Shown in pieces: positions 54,448 through 60,000 of a stretch of DNA of 60,000 nucleotides. Origin of the DNA: Symsagittifera roscoffensis (Eukaryota > Xenacoelomorpha > Acoela > Convolutidae); NCBI RefSeq assembly GCF_963678635.1, contig NC_087063.1, forward strand, positions 16,866,449 through 16,926,448, in the 5' to 3' direction. Positions within the stretch are counted from its first letter, which is position 1; every line of letters starts with the position of its first letter. The translations under genes and the position numbers were made by a program. The notes below the pieces were generated by a model that had not been told where the DNA came from, did not search any database, and saw only the letters and a list, made by a program, of their open reading frames with translations.

Positions 54448-54867
54448 TTACTGGTGCAGTTGGAGATACTCTCTGAGGACCTCAGGACTTTTTCTCTCAC
54501 TTGTAGAGATGAAGTTACTGGTTGTATTTATGGCGATTATCTCTGTCTTCCGCAAATCCTCAAAAATATCTTGAGTGCTCGTTCTCCTGCAGTATACAAT
54601 GGCACTTATTTGTTTTCGTTTCGATTGTAGATACTCCAGTAGGTCATCAACTGGGCAGGGAGTATAGTTGTTAGTGCGATGAGATGATATGCTGTTTTTC
54701 AGCACATCGTGCCAGAGGATAATCTGCTTACTGGCCAGAGGTTGCTGTTCTAACAATACTCGCAAATTCTTCCCCCTGTTCAATGTTTTGGGATTCGAAG
54801 AAAGGCCGGGGACTGCGTAGATCATCTGCTCCGTCTCTCTCCGTTCCTCTAGCTCAAAATCTTTCAT
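54448..54867 (-). CDS. open 139-aa frame upstream of the PLE RT
   Basis: Intact from ATG 54867 to stop. It contains QIILWHDVLKNSISSH, SAIVYCRRTSTQDIFEDLRK and IIAINTTSNFI, an alternating strand-helix pattern. I believe similar IxLWHDxxNNS proteins occur beside RTs in other invertebrate repeats, but cannot name the family. It lies in the 5' position relative to the PLE RT and in the same orientation, so it is probably an accessory or N-terminal ORF of that element. It is better preserved than the RT. Confidence 0.5.
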   Translation of the reverse strand: MKDFELEERRETEQMIYAVPGLSSNPKTLNRGKNLRVLLEQQPLASKQIILWHDVLKNSISSHRTNNYTPCPVDDLLEYLQSKRKQISAIVYCRRTSTQDIFEDLRKTEIIAINTTSNFISTSERKSPEVLREYLQLHQ

Positions 54868-55019
54868 TGTGTGTTAAAGGGAGCTGGCAGATACAATCAT
54901 CGCCATTTTAACTCAAACATTAATGACATTATGAACAAGAAGCGGCAGTAAAGTTCTGTATAAATGGTAGAAAAAAACTGAATTATTGATTGTTTTCCTA
55001 GCAATATAAAAGTTTGCTT
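54868..55019. other. AT-rich spacer between PLE remnants
   Basis: No feature recognised. Confidence 0.3.
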
Positions 55020-55440
55020 ATAGTTTATCGCTAGAAAGGTTTAGAATTTAACAAAAAAAGTTATAAGAGTTTTAAAAGATTATTTCAAATGTTTTCGCAC
55101 AACCTGTGCATCATCAGAATTAAAAAATGTTTAACAATATTTACAAAACGATCAAAGATCTGAAAAAAATATAGGTCTGTCTAAACTTGCTTTTAAAAAA
55201 ATTATCCAATCAATTTAAACAAATGTAAGTACATAACAAATTTGAAGTCATTAATAACATTTTTCTCTAAGTTTCTGAGATTTCTGAGTTTTTTGTTCTT
55301 TCGTTGTTGTATTATTTCGATTTGGGAATATTTTCGATTCTGAAATGTCACTTTTTGAAATTTAGCCATATTATACATGGACTATAATATTAGTGTTAAT
55401 TCTCGGCTCCTGAATTCACACTATAGTTCTAGTTACCTCC
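55020..55440 (-). repeat. second PLE terminal repeat with hammerhead-like motif
   Basis: 55091-55117 on the minus strand reads CTGATGA, TGCACAGGTTGTGC, GAAAAC. The hairpin GCACA-GGT-TGTGC pairs perfectly over 5 bp. It is followed by ATTTACAAAACGATCAAAGA (as at 51660 and 10650) and the TTATACATGGACTATAAT block. Same repeat family as 9960-10687 and 51271-51835. Confidence 0.6.
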
Positions 55441-56460
55441 ACAGATAAAAATTTCCAACGTCAATTAATCGCCAATAACTTGCTTTAGATTGTCCACAGC
55501 ATTCTGCGACATGCTTTCCTTCTGGCGAATCACACTTTGGATGATCTGTTATCCGTTAGGTTAGATGTCAGCACGTTTGCCCACCATAGGTTTAGCTACA
55601 TCCACTACATTTTTTTCATAAACCATGTGAGACCTCAGGTTGCAATCAAAAATTGACTTTAGCGACGGCAGGCAAGGTTTAACTTTGCGCGTTGTGAAAT
55701 TGATTTTTTTCCAATGTAAAATTTACGATTGTTGATATCCAGGATTCTGGGTACTGATTTTTAACTGATGGGTTCTAATTTTGGTTCGAAATGGTTCCAG
55801 TTACTAGTACATCTAAGCAACCTATGTTTTGTTACTTCCATAATGTTAATTTTGTGCTGGAGGGGTCCGCAGCAATGAAACTTGAAAGTAGTGTTAGTAT
55901 CAGTTGATTTTCGATATCATTTGCATGTGCTAGACTTTTTTTGATTTACTACAAGATTCAAGTCGAAAAAAAGCAAGTTCCACTTTCTAGTTGGCTTTTT
56001 CTATTGTAAATTGTAACGCCTCGTGCAATGAGTTCACCCTATTAGGTAAAAGGTTGGGAACCCCTTTAACTGTACAAATTGTCTCTACAATCTTTTAATG
56101 TCTGGTGAAACAATTTGTTAGTTTTTGTCGAGTAATAGTTTTTCGAGTTTTTCTCGAGCGTCTAACGAAGTTGTTTCAATGTTTGCGCCAGGAATTTTTT
56201 CAAAAAGGGGGTCAAAGATTATGATAACTACTGCCAGGAATTGATAGAACCGGACAGAGTGGTATATCACTCTATATACTTTAGCCAAACCGTATAACCT
56301 AGCGAACTGAGCTCCGGTAGTTCTAAGTTTTGAATAAATTGTATCACTTCTTGTTATGATTTTTTGTTTTTTCATATCGAGCAGTGTGTTATTGATAATT
56401 TTTTCAACATTCAAGATCAAACTATCTGAGAAAAACGCGAATCATTAAAGTAAATTTGTT
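55441..56460 (-). pseudogene. second Penelope-like element remnant (RT and endonuclease fragments)
   Basis: 56118-56420 has LRTTGAQFARLYGLAKVYR and PGANIETTSLDAREKLEKLL (RT N-terminal blocks). The middle of RT including YVDD is lost or unreadable. 55600-55700 reads INFTTRKVKPCLPSLKSIFD and LRSHMVYEK, the PLE endonuclease start. A more deleted relative of the element at 51.3-54.9 kb. Confidence 0.7.
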
Positions 56461-56814
56461 AACAATAAGTCTCCAACTTATTCTATAGGCTATCAGTACT
56501 GCAACTGTTTTAGATCACCAGCAAACACAACATCAGGTGACAGGTACTTAATCAATTGGCACCAAGGTCTTGGACAGCACCAGCGGCGCCAGAAATCAAA
56601 CTCTATAAGCAATATGAACAGTCTAACTGAATTCTTTGAAATGTATATATATGACATTCCCTCAACTGGACTATTTTTAAAATTTAGTTTAAAATTACGC
56701 AACAAACTAAGTTTTCAGTTTTAGACTACGCGGTCCGCCCTTGCCGTGGACATACATACAAAATTTTCTTTATAACAGTTTATAAGTATCCACTGAATGT
56801 CACCCTCTAGTTTG
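56461..56814. other. non-coding stretch
   Basis: Only short chance frames. No repeat or gene recognised. Confidence 0.35.
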
Positions 56815-57740
56815 TGTCCCGTTCCTTCTCTCCTTCCCCCTTGTTTTGCCTCCCTTTGAAAATACTGTCAATCATGACTCCACTGAATTTTGTCACCTCC
56901 ATTCGCTTTCTTGAACTATATCGAGATCCAGCTCCGTCCGAATCTTGCAATTCCTGGCTCAAATAAGACACCAATCTCTGCTTCTTTGCGCGCTCCGCCT
57001 TTTCTTTCGACTAAATCGTCACTCACCTTCGACTACACTTGCCGACATCGACCGCCTCCGCACGCTCGGTATTCGAATGTTCTCCGTCCGATGATTTCGT
57101 TCCGATTTGCGTTCGCATGGTTGTAAGTTTCGGGCTCGACACATTCCTATGGCTAGGGCCAGCTTCCAACTCGTCCCGTGTCCCACTAAGGGATTCCTTG
57201 TTATCTGGAGTGGCTCATCTTCGGAATCAAAATCTGATTCATCTTCGTCCCAGTTCTGCGATTTTTGTGGCGTCTGTGCCCGTGTGTTTTTCGTGCCGCT
57301 CTCGTAAACTTTTTTCGCGTCGGCCTTCATCTGCTCCAATCATCTCTTAACGTCGATCTTAGTTGAAGGCTTGGGGAACGTCTCTTTAGGTGATTACTGT
57401 GCTGGTCTGCTGACTTTTTCCGCGGCTCCATTTTTTCTCCGAATAGACCCATTTTCTAGTGTTAATATATGTTTAGATTCTTTAATCACTTTGTGTTTTA
57501 ATGGTTCATACCTCTGATTTCTGACTTTTATCCGTTGGAACAAGAGTTCCGTCCGCATGTTTCAATAGTTTATACCTTTGATTTTTGTGTTTTATCCGTT
57601 GGAACAGTAGTTCCGTTCGCTTGCTGGGAAGCCTAGTTGTCCGATTTCCCGACTCCGGTGTTTGTATGCCCTCGGATGTGCCGTGTTTCTTCGTATCCCT
57701 CGGCGCTGGATCTTTATCTGCAATTACCACCAATTAATCC
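56815..57740 (-). repeat. ~0.93-kb repeat unit 1 with acidic frame
   Basis: Near-identical to 59035-59960. Minus-strand frames: 57506-57733 (ends in a twice-repeated ~22-residue unit around LFQRIKHKNQRY and LVPTDKSQKS) and 57019-57339 (acidic NWDEDESDFDSEDEPLQITR, then basic). In position and style these look like the low-complexity C-terminal end of a gypsy pol, but this is inference. Internally there are two ~66-bp tandem units near 57500-57620. Confidence 0.6.
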
Positions 57741-57960
57741 TTTCGCGGATGATTGATATGCTTAACATCACTTTCAGCATCTGACCTCTCGCCCCAATTG
57801 GTTGCTCTCGGATGCGGTAGATTACTCGCACGCGGGTCACTTTTCGTGCCGCTCTCGTAAACTTTTTTCGTTTCGGCCTTCTTCTGCTCCACCCGTCTCG
57901 TAACGTTGATCTTAGTCGGAGGCTTGCGAGAAACTTTAGGTGATTAGTACCTAAATCCTA
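57741..57960 (-). repeat. partial third copy of the repeat unit
   Basis: 57841-57940 repeats 57288-57390 (GTGCCGCTCTCGTAAAC, CTTCTGCTCCA, CGTAACG words) with about 90% identity by eye. 57741-57840 is unassigned. Confidence 0.55.
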
Positions 57961-59030
57961 AATTCTAGAGTACCTAAATTCAGAGACGTAAAACTAGAAC
58001 CTTGACCCATAAAAATTTTCCTAGGCACTCTTTTTATGAGATATATAGTGTTTCAGAAATTTTAGAACTTTATCACTCCTATTGTTTCCGCAAATCATCA
58101 TCACGGTCCACCGCCACAAGAACATATTTATGCGACTCATTTAGATACTTAATCGAGCATCAAAACTCTAATGGAAGGCATTCGTTTGGCTGCCTAAATT
58201 CGTAAATTGTCCCAATGTCACCTTTGGCGCACATTGGCTCAAGGCTTTTACCTGCTTCAGTACATTCCTTGCAGTCTTCGGCGGCTGCCACCAAACACCG
58301 ATGGATGTAAGGGAACCACACGTCCCTCGCCGTTTGAAACATATTTGCCCGGCATTGATGGAAGCAGTGAACTCTGTTTACCACCGCCTATCGTTGAGGA
58401 ATCGGGATGACGAGTCGTTCGTCCATCCAGAGACAATTCTCGCGAACATGAAAATCGTGGGTGTGTTGTCTTGAGTACGCATCCATAGCGCGGATCTCAT
58501 TTCAGTATCTGGATCCTTGGCCTCTTCTAAGTCTTTGACTGCTTGCATTTGAGGGTCTCCCTTGTAATTGGCCTCCACTTATTTCAAGTTAAAATTTTGT
58601 GGCAATTCTTCGCTCTTCCTCGCAACTTTTTAGTCCCGTGGTATCACCGACATAACAGCGTTTGCCGTGTACGCCGCGGGAAACAACTCCACCCCAGACG
58701 CCGATGGAATAGAAATTCCCGTGTTTCATTTAAATCCCAGGTCCCTGTCGTCACCGCCTCCAATCTCGCGTCCACCTTTTCCACCTCAAAGCTGCTGCCG
58801 CTAGTTACTTCTGAGTATCGTAATGGAAGTTTTTTAAATTTCTTTAAGCTTACACTCGTCATTTGGAAATTGTCGTTTCAAAATGGAAATTTAGAAATGG
58901 AATCAACATCAGACTCACGCAATTGACAATAAGTAATTAATTTGATTATTTTCGCGCCTTTGCTGTTGTTGCATTCAAATATGCACATAGCTGCATTCTC
59001 ATTGGTCGTTGAACAATCACATGATTTTCC
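57961..59030 (-). pseudogene. second gypsy family: RNase H/integrase zinc-finger remnant
   Basis: 58160-58384 reads MFQTARDVWFPYIHRCLVAA, CKECTEAGKSLEPMCAKGD and FRQPNE. This is the HHCC zinc-binding region before gypsy integrases (usual pattern ...VWFPxIHxxI...C.eCt..GKnlkP...PNE). 58378-58578 (DPQMQAVKDLEEAKDPDTEM) is the linker before it, and 58644-58862 is probably RNase H-side sequence. The family is clearly different from the giant element. No catalytic DDE core is present. Confidence 0.65.
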
Positions 59031-59034
59031 GCCC

Positions 59035-60000
59035 TCATCCTTCTCTCCTTCTCCCTTGTTTCGCCTCGCTTTGAAAATAATGTCAATCATGACTCCACTG
59101 AATTTTGTCACTGCCGTTCGCATTCTTGAACTTTATCGAGATCCAGCTCCGTTCGAATATTGCGATTCCTTTCTCAATTAAGACACCAATCTCTGCTTCT
59201 TTGAGCGCTCCGCCTTTTTTCGAATTTTTGCTCGCCACTACATCGCCACTCTCGTCACGCACACTGCTTGCCTTGCCGACATCGGCCGCCTCCGCACGCT
59301 CGGTATTCGAATGCTCTCCATCCGATGATTTCGTTCCGATTTGCGTTCGCATGGTTGTAAGTTTCGGGCTCGACACATTCCTATGGCTAGGGCCAGCTTC
59401 CAACTCGTCCCGTGTCCCACTAAGGGATTCCTTGTTATCTGGAGTGGCTCATCTTCGGAATCAAAATCTGATTCATCTTCGTCCCAGTTCTGCAATTTTT
59501 GTGGCGTCTGTGCCCGTTTGTTTTTCGTGCCGCTCTCGTAAACCTTTTTCGTTTCGGCATTCTTCTGCTCCACACGTCTCGTAACGTCGATTGTACTATG
59601 AGGGTCAGGGAAAGTTTCTTTCAGTGAATCCTGTGCTGGTCTACTGACTATTTCCGCGGCTACACTTTTTCTCCGAATAGACCTATTTTCTAGTGTTAAT
59701 GTATTCTTTAATCACTTTGTGTTTTAATGGTTCATACCTTTGATTTCTGACTTTTATCCGTTGGAACAAGAGTTCCGTCCGCATGTTTTAATGGTTCATA
59801 CCTTTGATTTTTGTGTTTTATCCGTTGGAACAAGAGTTCCGTCCGCTTGCTGGGAAGCTTAGTTGTCCAATTTTCCAACTCCGGTGTTTGTATGCCCTCG
59901 GATGTGCCGTGTTTCTTCGTATCACTCGGCGCCGGATTATTATCTGCAATAACCACCAATTGACCCTCCGCGAGCTTTCGAGGATGATTGATACGCTTAA
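59035..60000 (-). repeat. ~0.93-kb repeat unit 2, running off the window
   Basis: Same content as unit 1: frame 59238-59573 (NWDEDESDFDSEDEPLQITR) and 59732-59959 (GIQTPELENWTTKLPSKR, then the duplicated KHADGTLVPTDKSQKS unit). A frame overlapping the first (59083-59403) is open for 106 residues here but broken in unit 1. The unit continues past 60000. Confidence 0.6.

Noticed and set aside
56815-57740. Direct repeats at 56.8 and 59.0 kb as a pair of LTRs
   Set aside because: No TG..CA ends, no primer-binding site or polypurine tract next to them, and both contain coding-like frames.

Overview
This is a 60-kb stretch of animal nuclear DNA, AT-rich and dominated by decayed mobile elements. 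Two host genes are readable, both on the minus strand: the N-terminal exon of a PUS10-like pseudouridine synthase (2464-3302) and a two-exon UBL4/Get5-like ubiquitin-like protein (9021-9521, intron 66 bp). Both have a 3' splice acceptor only 7-8 nt upstream of the ATG, which suggests either 5'-UTR introns or spliced-leader trans-splicing. The lack of operons, the introns, and the BEL/Pao, Penelope, hAT, mariner-type and Ty3/gypsy elements all point to an invertebrate. I cannot name the phylum.

Layout. 1-9000: PUS10 exon, a clean hAT MITE with 8-bp target duplication, a LINE reverse-transcriptase scrap and a BEL/Pao pol remnant. 9.0-10.7 kb: UBL4 gene, then Penelope-like (PLE) terminal repeats with hammerhead-like motifs. 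10.7-51.3 kb: two copies, head to tail on the minus strand, of one very large Ty3/gypsy LTR retrotransposon (copy A 10688-32557, copy B 32558-51270). 51.3-56.5 kb: two PLE remnants on the minus strand, the first hit by a 207-bp TA-flanked MITE. 56.8-60 kb: a duplicated ~0.93-kb unit around degenerate integrase sequence of a second gypsy family.

The giant gypsy element is the main content. In its own (minus) direction each copy reads: LTR (~0.85-0.92 kb), tRNA-Asn-like primer-binding site, long leader, gag with two CCHC knuckles, aspartic protease, reverse transcriptase, RNase H, HHCC/DDE integrase with GPF module, then a C-terminal domain that looks like a TARG1/OARD1-type macrodomain. A conserved ~0.5-0.6 kb non-coding gap with 24-26 bp tandem repeats follows, and then a second open frame of roughly 6.6-8.3 kb. 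This second polyprotein starts with a coiled coil, carries an SGNH (GDSL-type) hydrolase domain, and continues into several conserved regions I do not recognise.

Both copies are dead, but mostly in different places. Copy A keeps protease and integrase catalytic residues but has lost RNase H in a 3,838-bp shuffle. Copy B keeps an intact RT-RNase H frame and macrodomain but has lost the protease active site and two of the three integrase acidic residues. Comparing the copies lets the ancestral gene order be inferred from frame alignment. LTR pairs match within each copy better than between copies, and B looks older. A 219-bp identical tract shows later sequence exchange between them.
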